A stretch of 64,000 nt of DNA from Heterohyrax brucei (Eukaryota > Chordata > Mammalia > Hyracoidea > Procaviidae): contig CM053142.1 of assembly GCA_028571685.1 (NCBI GenBank), forward strand, positions 199,291,796-199,355,795, written 5' to 3'. The notes beneath the pieces were generated by a model that worked only from the letters and a program-made list of their open reading frames with translations, was not told the origin of the DNA and made no database searches. Both the position numbers and the translations under genes were made by a program. This document shows, piece by piece, positions 22,832 through 34,863 of the stretch (positions are counted from its first letter, which is position 1; every line of letters begins with the position of its first letter).

Positions 22832-25777
22832 AACTTCTCTAGCTAGATGAATCAGTGTGTACTTTCTCTTGTTTCTATCTGTTACCAATCTTGAGAAACT
22901 CATACATTCTCTTTTCACTGTTTCCCTGTCTTACAGAAGTAGATTTCTTTGTGCGAAAGTGCTGTTTTCACAGTGCTAAGTACTGCCAACTCTATCAACA
23001 ATGTAGGTTTTACCAGTTTTCTAAGTCTCTCTTATTTTCTTGTCCTTATACTTGGTTTTCTCTGTGTAAACCTCTGAAACCTTTCTAGGTAGATGAATCA
23101 CTGTGTACTTTCTCTTGTTTCTATCTGTTACCAATCTTGAGAAACTCATACATTTTCTGTTCACTGTTTCACGGACTTAGAGAACTAAATTTCTTTCGGC
23201 GAAAGTGCTGTTTTCACAGTGCTAACTACTCCCAACTCTATCAACAATGTAGGTTTTACCAGTTTTCTAAGTCTCTCTTGTTTTCTTGTACTTATACTTG
23301 GAATTCTCTGTGTAATCCTCTGTAACTTTTCTAGGTAGATGAATCACTGTGTACTTTCTCTTGTTTCTATCTGTTACCAATCTTGAGAAACTGATACATT
23401 CTCTTTTCACTGTTTCAAGGACTTAGAAAACTAAATTTCTTTTGGCGAAAGTGCTGTTTTCACAGTGCTAAGTACTCCCAACTCTATCAACAATGTAGGT
23501 TTTACCGGTTTTCTAAGTCGCTCTTATTTTCTTGTACTTATACTTGGAATTCTCTGTGTAAACCTCAGTAACTTTTCTAGGTAGATGAATCACTGTGTAC
23601 TTTCTCTTGTTTCTATCTGTTACCAATCTTGAGAAAGTCATACATTCTCTGTTCACTATTTCCCAGTCTTACAGAAGTAGATTTCATTCTGCAATAGTGC
23701 TTTTTTCACAGTGCTAAGTACTCCCAACTCTATCAACAATGTAGGTTTTACCAGTTTTCTAAGTCTCTCTTATTTTCTTCTACTTATACTTGGAATTCTC
23801 TGTGTAAACCTCTGTAACTTCTCTAGGTAGATGAATCACTGTGTACTTTCTCTTGTTTCTATCTGTTACCAATCTTGAGAAACTCATACATTCTCTGTTC
23901 ACTGTTTCACGGACTTGGAGAACTAAATTTCTTTCGGCGAAAGTGCTGTTTTCACAGTGCTAAGTACTCCGAACTCTATCAACAATGTAGGTTTTACCAG
24001 TTTTCTAAGTCTCTCTCATTTTCTTGTACTTATACTTGGAATTCTCTGTGTAAACCTCTGTAACTTCTCTAGGTAGATGAATCACTGTGTACTTTCTCTT
24101 GTTTCTATCTGTTACCAATCTTGAGAAACTGATACATTCTCTGTTCACTGTTTCCCAGTCTTAGAGAAGTAGATTTCTTTCTGCGAAAGTGCTGTTTTCA
24201 CAGTGGTAAGTACTCCCAACTGTATCAACAATGTAGGTTTTACCAGTTTTCTAAGTCTCTCTTATTTTCTTGTCCTTATACTTGGTTTTCTCTGTGTAAA
24301 CCTCTGAAACCTTTCTAGATAGATGAATCACTGTGTACTTTCTCTTGTTTCTATCTGTTACCAATCTTGAGAAACTCATACATTTTCTGTTCACTGTTTC
24401 ACGGACTTAGAGAACTAAATTTCTTTCTGCGAAAGTGCTGTTTTCACAGTGCTAAGTACTCCCAACTCTATCAACAATGTAGGTTTTACCAGTTTACTAA
24501 GTCTCTCTTATTTTCTTGTACTTATACTTGGAATTCTCTGTGTAATCCTCTGTAACTTTTCTAGGTAGATGAATCACTGTGTACTTTCTCTTGTTTCTAT
24601 CTCTTACCAATCTGGAGAAACTGATACATTCTCTGTTCACTGTTCCCCGGACTTAGAGAACTAAATTTCTTTCGGCGAAAGTGCTGTTTTCACAGTGCTA
24701 AGTAATCCCAACTCTATCAACAATGTAGGTTTTACCAGTTTTCTAAGTCTGTCTTATTTTCTTGTACTTATACTTGGAATTCTCTGTGTAAACCTCCGTA
24801 ACTTTTCTAGGTAGATGAATCACTGTGTACTTTCTCTTGTTTCTATCTGTTACCAATCTTGAGAAACTCGTACATTCTCTGTTCACTGTTTCCCAGTGTT
24901 AGAGAAGTAGATTTCTTTCTTTGAAAGTGCTGTTTTCACAGGGCTAAGTACTCCCAACTGTATCAACAATGTAGGTTTTACGAGTTTTCTAAGTCTCTCT
25001 TATTTTCTTGTACTTATCCTTGGAATTCTCTGTGTAAACCTCTGTAACTTTTCTAGGTAGATGAATCACTGTGTACTTTCTCTTGTTTCTATCTGTTACC
25101 AATCTTGAGAAACTCATACATTCTCTGTTCACTGTTTCACGGGCTTAGAGAACAGAATTTCCTTCTGTGAAAGTGGTGTTTTCACAGTGCTAAGTACTGC
25201 CAGCTCTATCAACAATGTAGGTTATAACAGTTTTCTAAGTCTCTCTCATTTTCTTGTACTTATACTTGGTATTCTCTGTGTAAACCTCTGTAACTTCTCT
25301 AGGTAGATGAATCACTGTGTACTTTCTCTTGTTTCTATCTGTTACCAATCTTGAGAAACTCATGCATTGTCTGTTCACTGTTTAACGGACTTACAGAACT
25401 AAATTTCCTTCGACGAAAGCGCTGTTTTCACAGTGCTCAGTACTCCCAACTCTATCAACAATGTAGGTTTTACCGGTTTTCTAAGTCTCTCTTATTTTCT
25501 TGTACTTATACCTGGAATTCTCTGTGCAAACCTCTGTAACTTCTCTAGGTAGATGAATCACTGTGTACTTTCTCTTGTTTCTAACTGTTACCAATCTGGA
25601 GAAACTCATACATTCTCTGTTCACTGTTTCCCAGTGTTAGAGAAGTAGATTTCTTTCTGGAAAAGTGCTGTTTTCACAGTGCTAAGTACTCCCAACTCTA
25701 TCAACAATGTAGGTTTTACCAGTTTTCTAAGTCTCTCTTATTTTCTTGTACTTATCCTTGGAATTCTTTGTGTAGGC
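22832..25777 (+). repeat. Twelve-monomer satellite spacer between blocks 3 and 4
   Basis: The right flank of block 3 (to about 23630) matches the right flank of block 2. It then diverges into a monomer with CTATTTCCCAGTCTTACAG and TGCAATAGTGC near 23665. The junction between copies A and B of the 7.4-kb unit falls near 24561. From there the sequence repeats 17146-18361, including the marker monomer at 25351. No gene is visible. Confidence 0.93.
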
Positions 25778-26632
25778 TTAGGGTTAGGGTTAGGGTTGGG
25801 GTTAGGGTTGGGGTTAGGGTTCGGGTTAGGGTTAGGGTTAGGGTTCGGGTTCGGGTTCGGGTTCGGGTTAGGGTTAGGGTTAGGGTTAGGGTTCGGGTTA
25901 GGGTTAGGGTTAGGGTTAGGGTTAGGGTTAGGGTTAGGGTTAGGGTTAGGGTTAGGGTTAGGGTTAGGGTTAGGGTTAGGGTTAGGGTTAGGGTTAGGGT
26001 TAGGGTTAGGGTTAGGGTTAGGGTTAGGGTTAGGGTTAGGGTTAGGGTTAGGGTTAGGGTTAGGGTTAGGGTTAGGGTTAGGGTTAGGGTTAGGGTTAGG
26101 GTTAGGGTTAGGGTTAGGGTTAGGGTTAGGGTTAGGGTTAGGGTTAGGGTTAGGGTTAGGGTTAGGGTTAGGGTTAGGGTTAGGGTTAGGGTTAGGGTTA
26201 GGGTTAGGGTTAGGGTTAGGGTTAGGGTTAGGGTTAGGGTTAGGGTTAGGGTTAGGGTTAGGGTTAGGGTTAGGGTTAGGGTTAGGGTTAGGGTTAGGGT
26301 TAGGGTTAGGGTTAGGGTTAGGGTTAGGGTTAGGGTTAGGGTTAGGGTTAGGGTTAGGGTTAGGGTTAGGGTTAGGGTTAGGGTTAGGGTTAGGGTTAGG
26401 GTTAGGGTTAGGGTTAGGGTTAGGGTTAGGGTTAGGGTTAGGCTTAGGCTTAGGCTTAGGCTTAGGCTTAGGCTTAGGCTTAGGCTTAGGCTTAGGCTTA
26501 GGCTTAGGCTTAGGCTTAGGCTTAGGGTTAGGCTTAGCGTTAGGCTTAGGGTTAGGGTTAGGGTTAGGGTTAGGGTTAGGGTTAGGGTTAGGGTTAGGGT
26601 TAGGGTTAGGGTTAGGGTTAGGGTTAGGGTTA
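25778..26632 (+). repeat. Interstitial telomeric block 4, (TTAGGG)n, 855 bp
   Basis: Sister of block 2, with the same TTGGGG and TTCGGG pattern on the left and the same TTAGGC run followed by TTAGGG, TTAGGC, TTAGCG, TTAGGC on the right. It is 18 bp shorter in total, although its TTAGGC run is one unit longer and its right-hand TTAGGG tail is also longer. Hexamers have therefore been gained and lost at several places since duplication. Confidence 0.97.
26438..26521 (+). repeat. Run of 14 TTAGGC variant hexamers in block 4
   Basis: Fourteen consecutive TTAGGC units, one more than in sister block 2. The distal context (TTAGGG, TTAGGC, TTAGCG, TTAGGC) is the same in both, so the run predates the 7.4-kb duplication and has changed by one unit since. 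Confidence 0.95.
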
Positions 26633-29080
26633 AACTTCTCTAGCTAGATGAATCAGTGTGTACTTTCTCTTGTTTCTATCTGTTACCAATCTTGAGAAAC
26701 TCATACATTCTCTTTTCACTGTTTCCCTGTCTTACAGAAGTAGATTTCTTTGTGCGAAAGTGCTGTTTTCACAATGCTAAGTACTGCCAACTCTATCAAC
26801 AATGTAGGTTTTACCAGTTTTCTAAGTCTCTCTTATTTTCTTGTCCTTATACTTGGTTTTCTCTGTGTAAACCTTTGAAACCTTTCTAGGTAGATGAATC
26901 ACTGTGTACTTTCTCTTGTTTCTATCTGTTACCAATCTTGAGAAACTCATACATTTTCTGTTCACTGTTTCACGGACTTAGAGAACTAAATTTCTTTCGG
27001 AAAGTGCTGTTTTCACAGTGCTAAGTACTCCCAACTCTATCAACAATGTAGGTTTTACCAGTTTTCTAAGTCTCTCTTATTTTCTTGTACTTATACTTGG
27101 AATTCTCTGTGTAATCCTCTGTAACTTTTCTAGGTAGATGAATCACTGTGTACTTTCTCTTGTTTCTATCTGTTACCAATCTTGAGAAACTGATACATTC
27201 TCTTTTCACTGTTTCAAGGACTTAGAAAACTAAATTTCTTTTGGCGAAAGTGCTGTTTTCACAGTGCTAAGTACTCCCAACTCTATCAGCAATGTAGGTT
27301 TTACCGGTTTTCTAAGTCGCTCTTATTTTCTTGTACTTATACTTGGAATTCTCTGTGTAAACCTCAGTAACTTTTCTACGTAGATGAATCACTGTGTACT
27401 TTCTCTTGTTTCTATCTGTTACCAATCTTGAGAAAGTCATACATTCTCTGTTCACTGTTTCACGGACATAGAGAACCAAAGTTCTTACGGCGAAAGTGCT
27501 GTTTTCACAGTGCTAAGTACTCCCAACTCTATCAACAATGTAGGTTTTAACAGTTTTCTAAGTCTCTCTTATTTTCTTGTACTTATACTTGGAATTCTCT
27601 GTGTAAACCGCTGTAACTTTTCTAGGCAGATGAATCACTGTGTACTTTCTCTTGTTTCTATCTGTTACCAATCTTGAGAAACTGATACATTCTCTTTTCA
27701 CTGTTTCACGGACTTAGAAAACTAAATTTCTTTCGGCGAAAGTGGTGTTTTCACAGTGCTAAGTACTCCCAACTCTATCAACAATGTAGGTTTTACCAGT
27801 TTTCTAAGTCTCTCTAATTTTCTTGTACTTATACTTGGAATTCTCTGTGTAAACCTCTGTAACTTCTCTAGGTAGATGAATTACTGTGTACTTTCTCTTG
27901 TTTCTGTTACCAATCTTGAGGAACTCATACATTCTCTGTTCAGTGTTTCCCAGTGTTAGAGAAGTAGATTTCTTTCTGGGAAAGTGCTGTTTTCACAGTG
28001 CGAAGTACTCCCAACTCTATGAACAATGTAGGTTTTACCAGTTTTCTAAGTCTCTCTTATTTTCTTGTACTTATCCTTGGAATTCTCTGTGTAAACCTCC
28101 GTAACTTTTCTAGGTAGATGAATCACTGTGTACTTTCTCTTGTTTCTATCTGTTACCAATCTTGAGGAACTCATACATTCTCTGTTCACTGTTTCCCAGT
28201 CTTATAAAACTAGATTTCTTTCTGCGAAAGTGCTGTTTTCACAGTGCTAAGTACTCCCAACTCTATCAACAATGTAGGTTTTACCAGTTTACTAAGTCTC
28301 TCTTATTTTCTTGTACTTATACTTGGAATTCTCTGTGTAATCCTCTGTAACTTTTCTAGGTAGATGAATCACTGTGTACTTTCTCTTGTTTCTATCTCTT
28401 ACCAATCTGGAGAAACTGATACATTCTCTGTTCACTGTTTCACGGGCTTAGAGAACTGAATTTCCTTCTGTGAAAGTGGTGTTTTCACAGTGCTAAGTAC
28501 TGCCAACTCTATCAACAATGTAGGTTATACCAGTTTTCTAAGTCTCTCTCATTTTCTTGTACTTATACTTGGTATTCTCTGTGTAAACATCTGTAACTTC
28601 TCTAGGTAGATGAATCACTGTGTACTTTCTCTTCTTTCTATCTGTTACCAATCTTGAGAAACTCATGCATTGTCTGTTCACTGTTTAACGGACTTACAGA
28701 ACTAAATTTCCTTCGACGAAAGCGCTGTTTTCACAGTGCTCAGTACTCCCAACTCTATCAACAATGTAGGTTTTACCGGTTTTCTAAGTCTCTCTTATTT
28801 TCTTGTACTTATACTTGGAATTCTCTGTGCAAACCTCTGTAACTTCTCTAGGTAGATGAATCACTGTGTACTTTCTCTTGTTTCTATCTGTTACCAATCT
28901 GGAGAAACTCATACATTCTCTGTTCACTGTTTCCCAGTGTTAGAGAAGTAGACTTCTTTCTGGGAAAGTGCTGTTTTCACAGTGCTAAGTACTCCCAACT
29001 CTATCAACAATGTAGGTTTTACCAGTTTTCTAAGTCTCTCTTATTTTCTTGTACTTATCCTTGGAATTCTTTGTGTAGGC
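26633..29080 (+). repeat. Ten-monomer satellite spacer between blocks 4 and 5
   Basis: Equivalent of 19235-21682 at an offset of 7398 bp and of equal length. It includes the 2-bp-deleted monomer with CTTTCGGAAAG at 26994, the 242-bp GAATTACTG monomer near 27886 and the CATGCATTGTCTG marker monomer near 28654. No gene is visible. Confidence 0.94.
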
Positions 29081-30175
29081 TTAGGGTTAGGGTTAGGGTT
29101 GGGGTTAGGGTTGGGGTTAGGGTTCGGGTTCGGGTTCGGATTAGGGTTCGGGTTCGGGTTCGGGTTAGGGTTAGGGTTCGGGTTAGGGTTAGGGTTCGGG
29201 TTAGGGTTAGGGTTCGGGTTAGGGTTAGGGTTAGGGTTAGGGTTAGGGTTAGGGTTAGGGTTAGGGTTAGGGTTAGGGTTAGGGTTAGGGTTAGGGTTAG
29301 GGTTAGGGTTAGGGTTAGGGTTAGGGTTAGGGTTAGGGTTAGGGTTAGGGTTAGGGTTAGGGTTAGGGTTAGGGTTAGGGTTAGGGTTAGGGTTAGGGTT
29401 AGGGTTAGGGTTAGGGTTAGGGTTAGGGTTAGGGTTAGGGTTAGGGTTAGGGTTAGGGTTAGGGTTAGGGTTAGGGTTAGGGTTAGGGTTAGGGTTAGGG
29501 TTAGGGTTAGGGTTAGGGTTAGGGTTAGGGTTAGGGTTAGGGTTAGGGTTAGGGTTAGGGTTAGGGTTAGGGTTAGGGTTAGGGTTAGGGTTAGGGTTAG
29601 GGTTAGGGTTAGGGTTAGGGTTAGGGTTAGGGTTAGGGTTAGGGTTAGGGTTAGGGTTAGGGTTAGGGTTAGGGTTAGGGTTAGGGTTAGGGTTAGGGTT
29701 AGGGTTAGGGTTAGGGTTAGGGTTAGGGTTAGGGTTAGGGTTAGGGTTAGGGTTAGGGTTAGGGTTAGGGTTAGGGTTAGGGTTAGGGTTAGGGTTAGGG
29801 TTAGGGTTAGGGTTAGGGTTAGGGTTAGGGTTAGGGTTAGGGTTAGGGTTAGGGTTAGGGTTAGGGTTAGGGTTAGGGTTAGGGTTAGGGTTAGGGTTAG
29901 GGTTAGGGTTAGGGTTAGGGTTAGGGTTAGGGTTAGGGTTAGGGTTAGGGTTAGGGTTAGGGTTAGGGTTAGGGTTAGGGTTAGGGTTAGGGTTAGGGTT
30001 AGGGTTAGGGTTAGGGTTAGGGTTAGGGTTAGGGTTAGGGTTAGGGTTAGGGTTAGGGTTAGGGTTAGGGTTAGGGTTAGGGTTAGGGTTAGGCTTAGGG
30101 TTAGGGTTAGGCTTAGGGTTAGGCTTAGGGTTAGGGTTAGGGTTAGGGTTAGGCTTAGGGTTAGGGTTAGGGTTA
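29081..30175 (+). repeat. Interstitial telomeric block 5, (TTAGGG)n, 1095 bp
   Basis: Sister of block 3, with the same GGATTAGGG interruption near 29139 among TTCGGG units. It has one more TTCGGG in the left cluster (near 29214). The core is pure and lacks the two interruptions seen in block 3. The right edge has TTAGGC in the order C-G-G-C-G-C and then one extra TTAGGC near 30150 that block 3 lacks but block 6 has. It ends at AACTTCTCTAGCTAG. Confidence 0.97.
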
Positions 30176-31330
30176 AACTTCTCTAGCTAGATGAATCAGT
30201 GTGTACTTTCTCTTGTTTCTATCTGTTACCAATCTTGAGAAACTCATACATTCTCTTTTCACTGTTTCCCTGTCTTACAGAAGTAGATTTCTTTGTGCGA
30301 AAGTGCTGTTTTCACAGTGCTAAGTACTGCCAACTCTATCAACAATGTAGGTTTTACCAGTTTTCTAAGTCTCTCTTATTTTCTTGTCCTTATACTTGGT
30401 TTTCTCTGTGTAAACCTCTGAAACCTTTCTAGGTAGATGAATCACTGTGTACTTTCTCTTGTTTCTATCTGTTACCAATCTTGAGAAACTCATACATTTT
30501 CTGTTCACTGTTTCACGGACTTAGAGAACTAAATTTCTTTCGGCGAAAGTGCTGTTTTCACAGTGCTAACTACTCCCAACTCTATCAACAATGTAGGTTT
30601 TACCAGTTTTCTAAGTCTCTCTTGTTTTCTTGTACTTATACTTGGAATTCTCTGTGTAATCCTCTGTAACTTTTCTAGGTAGATGAATCACTGTGTACTT
30701 TCTCTTGTTTCTATCTGTTACCAATCTTGAGAAACTGATACATTCTCTTTTCACTGTTTCAAGGACTTAGAAAACTAAATTTCTTTTGGCGAAAGTGCTG
30801 TTTTCACAGTGCTAAGTACTCCCAACTCTATCAACAATGTAGGTTTTACCGGTTTTCTAAGTCGCTCTTATTTTCTTGTACTTATACTTGGAATTCTCTG
30901 TGTAAACCTCAGTAACTTTTCTAGGTAGATGAATCACTGTGTACTTTCTCTTGTTTCTATCTGTTACCAATCTTGAGAAAGTCATACATTCTCTGTTCAC
31001 TATTTCCCAGTCTTACAGAAGTAGATTTCATTCTGCAATAGTGCTTTTTTCACAGTGCTAAGTACTCCCAACTCTATCAACAATGTAGGTTTTACCAGTT
31101 TTCTAAGTCTCTCTTATTTTCTTCTACTTATACTTGGAATTCTATGTGTAAACCTCTGTAACTTTTCTAGGTAGATGAATCACTGTGTACTTTCTCTTGT
31201 TTCTATCTGTTACCAATCTTGAGAAACTCATACATTCTCTGTTCACTGTTTCACGGACTTGGAGAACTAAATTTCTTTCGGCGAAAGTGCTGTTTTCACA
31301 GTGCTAAGTACTCCCAACTCTATCAACAAT
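30176..31330 (+). repeat. Satellite, right flank of telomeric block 5
   Basis: Four to five monomers matching 22832-23986 at an offset of 7344 bp. They include the AACTACTCCC variant near 30568 and the CTATTTCCCAGTC / TGCAATAGTGC monomer near 31005. No gene is visible. Confidence 0.92.
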
Positions 31331-34300
31331 GTAGGTTTTACCAGTTTTCTAAGTCTCTCTAATTTTCTTGTACTTATACTTGGAATTCTCTGTGTAAACC
31401 TCTGTAACTTCTCTAGGTAGATGAATTACTGTGTACTTTCTCTTGTTTCTGTTACCAATCTTGAGGAACTCATACATTCTCTGTTCAGTGTTTCCCAGTG
31501 TTAGAGAAGTAGATTTCTTTCTGGGAAAGTGCTGTTTTCACAGTGCGAAGTACTCCCAACTCTATCAACAATGTAGGTTTTACCAGTTTTCTAAGTCTCT
31601 CTTATTTTCTTGTACTTATCCTTGGAATTCTCTGTGTAAACCTCCGTAACTTTTCTAGGTAGATGAATCACTGTGTACTTTCTCTTGTTTCTATCTGTTA
31701 CCAATCTTGAGAAACTCGTACATTCTCTGTTCACTGTTTCCCAGTGTAAGAGAAGTAGGTTTCTTTCTGTGAAAGTGCTGTTTTCACAGTGCTAAGTACT
31801 CCCAACTGTATGAACAATGTAGGTTTTACGAGTTTTCTAAGTCTCTCTTATTTTCTTGTACTTATCCTTGGAATTCTCTGTGTAAACCTCTGTAACTTTT
31901 CTAGGTAGATGAATCACTGTGTACTTTCTCTTGTTTCTATCGGTTACCAATCTTGAGAAACTCATACATTCTCTGTTCACAGTTTCACGGACTTAGAGAA
32001 CTAACTTTCCTACGGCGAAAGTGCTGTTTTCACAGTGCTAAGTACTCCCAACTCTATCAACAATGTAGGTTTTACCAGTTTTCTAAGTCTCTCTTATTTT
32101 CTTGTACTTATCCTTGGAATTCTCTGTGTAAACCTCTGTAACTTTTCTAGGTAGATGAATCACTGTGTACTTTCTCTTGTTTCTATCTGTTACCAATCTT
32201 GAGAAACTCATGCATTCTCTGTTCACTGTTTCACGGGCTTAGAGAACTGAATTTCCTTCTGTGAAAGTGGTGTTTTCACAGTGCTAAGTACTGCCAGCTC
32301 TATCAACAATGTAGGTTATACCAGTTTTCTAAGTCTCTCTCATTTTCTTGTACTTATACTTGGTATTCTCTGTGTAAACCTCTGTAACTTCTCTAGGTAG
32401 ATGAATCACTGTGTACTTTCTCTTGTTTCTGTTACCAATCTTGAGGAACTCATACATTCTCTGTTCACTGTTTCCCAGTCTTAGAAAACTAGATTTCTTT
32501 CTGCGAAAGTGCTGTTTTCACAGTGCTAAGTACTCCCAACTCTGTCAACAATGTTGGTTTTACCAGTTTTCTAAGTCTCTCTTATTTTCTTGTACTTATA
32601 CTTGGAATTCTCTGTGTAAACCTCTGTAACTTTTCTAGGTAGATGAATCACTGTGTACTTTCTCTTGTTTCTATCTGTTACCAATCTTGAGAAACTCATA
32701 CATTCTCTGTTCACTGTTTCGCAGTCTTAGAGAACTAGATTTCTCTCTGGGAAAGTGCTGTTTTCACAGTGCTAAGTACTCCCAACTCTATCAACAATGT
32801 AGGTTTTAACAGTTTTCTAAGTCTCTCTTATTTTCTTGTACTTGTACTTCGTTTTCTCTGTGTAAACCTCTGTAACTTTTCTAGGTAGATGAATCACTGT
32901 GTACTTTCTCTTGTTTCTATCTGTTACAAATCTTGAGAAACTCATACATTCTCTGTTCACTGTTTCACGGCCTTAGAGAACTAAATTTCTTTCGGCGAAA
33001 GTGCTGTTTTCACAGTGCTAAGTACTCCCAACTCTATCAACAATGTAGGTTTTAACAGTTTTCTAGGTCTCTCTTATTTTCTTTTACTTATCCTTGGAAT
33101 TCTCTGTGTAAACCTTTGTAACTTTTCTAGGTAGATGAATCACTGTGTACTTTCTCTTGTTTCTATCTGTTATCAATCTTGAGAAACTCATACATTCTCT
33201 GTTCATTGTTTCTCGGACTTAGAGAACTAAATTTCTTTCGGTGAAAGTGCTGTTTTCACAGTGCTAAGTACTCCCAACTCTATCAACAATCTAGGTTTTG
33301 CCAGTTTTCTAAGTCTCTCTTATTTTCTTGTACTTATACCTGGAATTCTCTGTGTAAACCTGTGTAACTTTTCTAGGTAGATGAATCACTGTGTACTTTC
33401 TCTTGTTTCTATCTGTTACCAATCTTGATAAACTCATACATTCTCTGTTCACTGTTTCACGGACTTACAGAACTAAATTTCCTTCGGCGAAAGTGCTGTT
33501 TTCTCAGTGCTAAGTACTCCCAACTCTATCAACAATGTAGGTTTTACCATTTTTCTAAGTCTCTCTTATTTTCTTGTACTTATCCTTGGAATTCTCTGTG
33601 TAAACCTCCGTAACTTTTCTAGGTAGATGAATCACTGTGTACTTTCTCTTGTTTCTATCTGTTACCAATCTTGAGAAACTCGTACATTCTCTGTTCACTC
33701 TTTCCCAGTGTTAGAGAAGTAGGTTTCTTTCTGTGAAAGTGCTGTTTTCACAGTGCTAAGTACTCCCAACTGTATGAACAATGTAGGTTTTACGAGTTTT
33801 CTAAGTCTCTCTTATTTTCTTGTACTTATCCTTGGAATTTTCTGTGTAAACCTCTGTAACTTTTCTAGGTAGATGAATCACTGTGTACTTTCTCTTGTTT
33901 CTATCGGTTACCAATCTTGAGAAACTCATACATTCTCTGTTCACAGTTTCACGGACTTAGAGAACTAACTTTCCTACGGCGAAAGTGCTGTTTTCACAGT
34001 GCTAAGTACTCCCAACTCTATCAACAATGTAGGTTTTACCAGTTTTCTAAGTCTCTCTTATTTTCTTGTACTTATCCTTGGAATTCTCTGTGTAAACCTC
34101 TGTAACTTTTCTAGGTAGATGAATCACTGTGTACTTTCTCTTCTTTCTATCTGTTACCAATCTTGAGAAACTCATACATTCTCTGTTCACTGTTTCACGG
34201 ACTTAGAGAACTAACTTTCCTACGGCGAAAGTGCTGTTTTCACAGTGCTAAGTACTCCCAACTCTATCAACAATGTAGGTTTTACCAGTTTTCTAAGTCT

Positions 34301-34863
34301 CTCTTATTTTCTTGTACTTATACTTGGAATTCTCTCTGTAAACCTCTGTAACTTTTCTAGGTAGATGAATCACTGTGTACTTTCTCTTGTTTCTATCTGT
34401 TACCAATCTTGAGAAACTCATACATTCTCTGTTCACGGTTTCGTGGACTTAGAGAACTAAATTTCTTTCAGCCAAAGTGCTGTTTTCACAGTGCTAAGTA
34501 CTCCCAACTCTATCAGCAATGTAGGTTTTACCAGTTTTCTAAGTCTCTCTTATTTTCTTGTACTTATACTTGGAATTCTCTGTGTAAACCTCTGTAACTT
34601 TTCTAGGTAGATGAATCACTGTGTACTTTCTCTTGTTTCTATCTGTTACCAATCTTGAGAAACTCATACATTCACTGTTCACTGTTTCACGGACGTAGAG
34701 AACTAACTTTCCTATGGCGAAAGTGCTGTTTTCACAGTGCTAAGTACTCCCAACTCTATCAACAATGTAGGTTTTACCAGTTTTCTAAGTCTTTCTTATT
34801 TTCTTGTACTTATCCTTGGAATTCTCTGTGTAAACCTCTGTAACTTTTCTAGATAGATGAATC
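31331..34863 (+). repeat. Satellite array, left arm of the 31-54 kb repeat
   Basis: About 14 monomers, including 242-bp variants near 31444 and 32424. The order near 31431-33000 recurs at 46905-48510 (offset 15474), after which that copy lacks one monomer and then four more before rejoining at 48885. Markers are CACAGTTTCACGGAC with TCCTACGGCG near 31977 (again near 33943 and 47450), CTCTGTCAACAATGTTGG near 32541 (again near 48015), and CTTGATAAACTC near 33425. No gene is visible. Confidence 0.9.

Larger units (their letters stand above)
17146..24561 (+). repeat. 7.4-kb composite higher-order repeat, copy A
   Basis: This segment holds satellite, telomeric block 2, ten monomers, telomeric block 3 and about seven more monomers. 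It is repeated immediately to the right. The offset is 7416 bp before block 2/4, 7398 bp between the blocks (block 4 is 18 bp shorter than block 2) and 7344 bp after block 3/5 (block 5 is 54 bp shorter than block 3). These differences are whole numbers of hexamers: 3 and 9. The left breakpoint lies between 17146 and 17186, just before the shared CTATCTCTTACC. Inside the unit, the 2-3 monomers left of block 2 match those left of block 3, and about 800 bp to the right also match, which implies an older internal duplication. Confidence 0.9.
24562..31330 (+). repeat. 7.4-kb composite higher-order repeat, copy B (right end truncated)
   Basis: Tandem copy of 17146-24561 carrying telomeric blocks 4 and 5. 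Matching ordered variants can be followed from GGAGAAACTGATAC near 24612 to about 31290. Beyond that, CTCTCTAATTTTC replaces CTCTCTCATTTTC of copy A. Single-base differences are few: for example TTCTATGTGTAAAC near 31140 against TTCTCTGTGTAAAC near 23799, and CTCTTCTTTCTAT near 28630 against CTCTTGTTTCTAT near 21477 or its counterpart. The copies are therefore recent relative to the spread between ordinary monomers. Confidence 0.88.
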
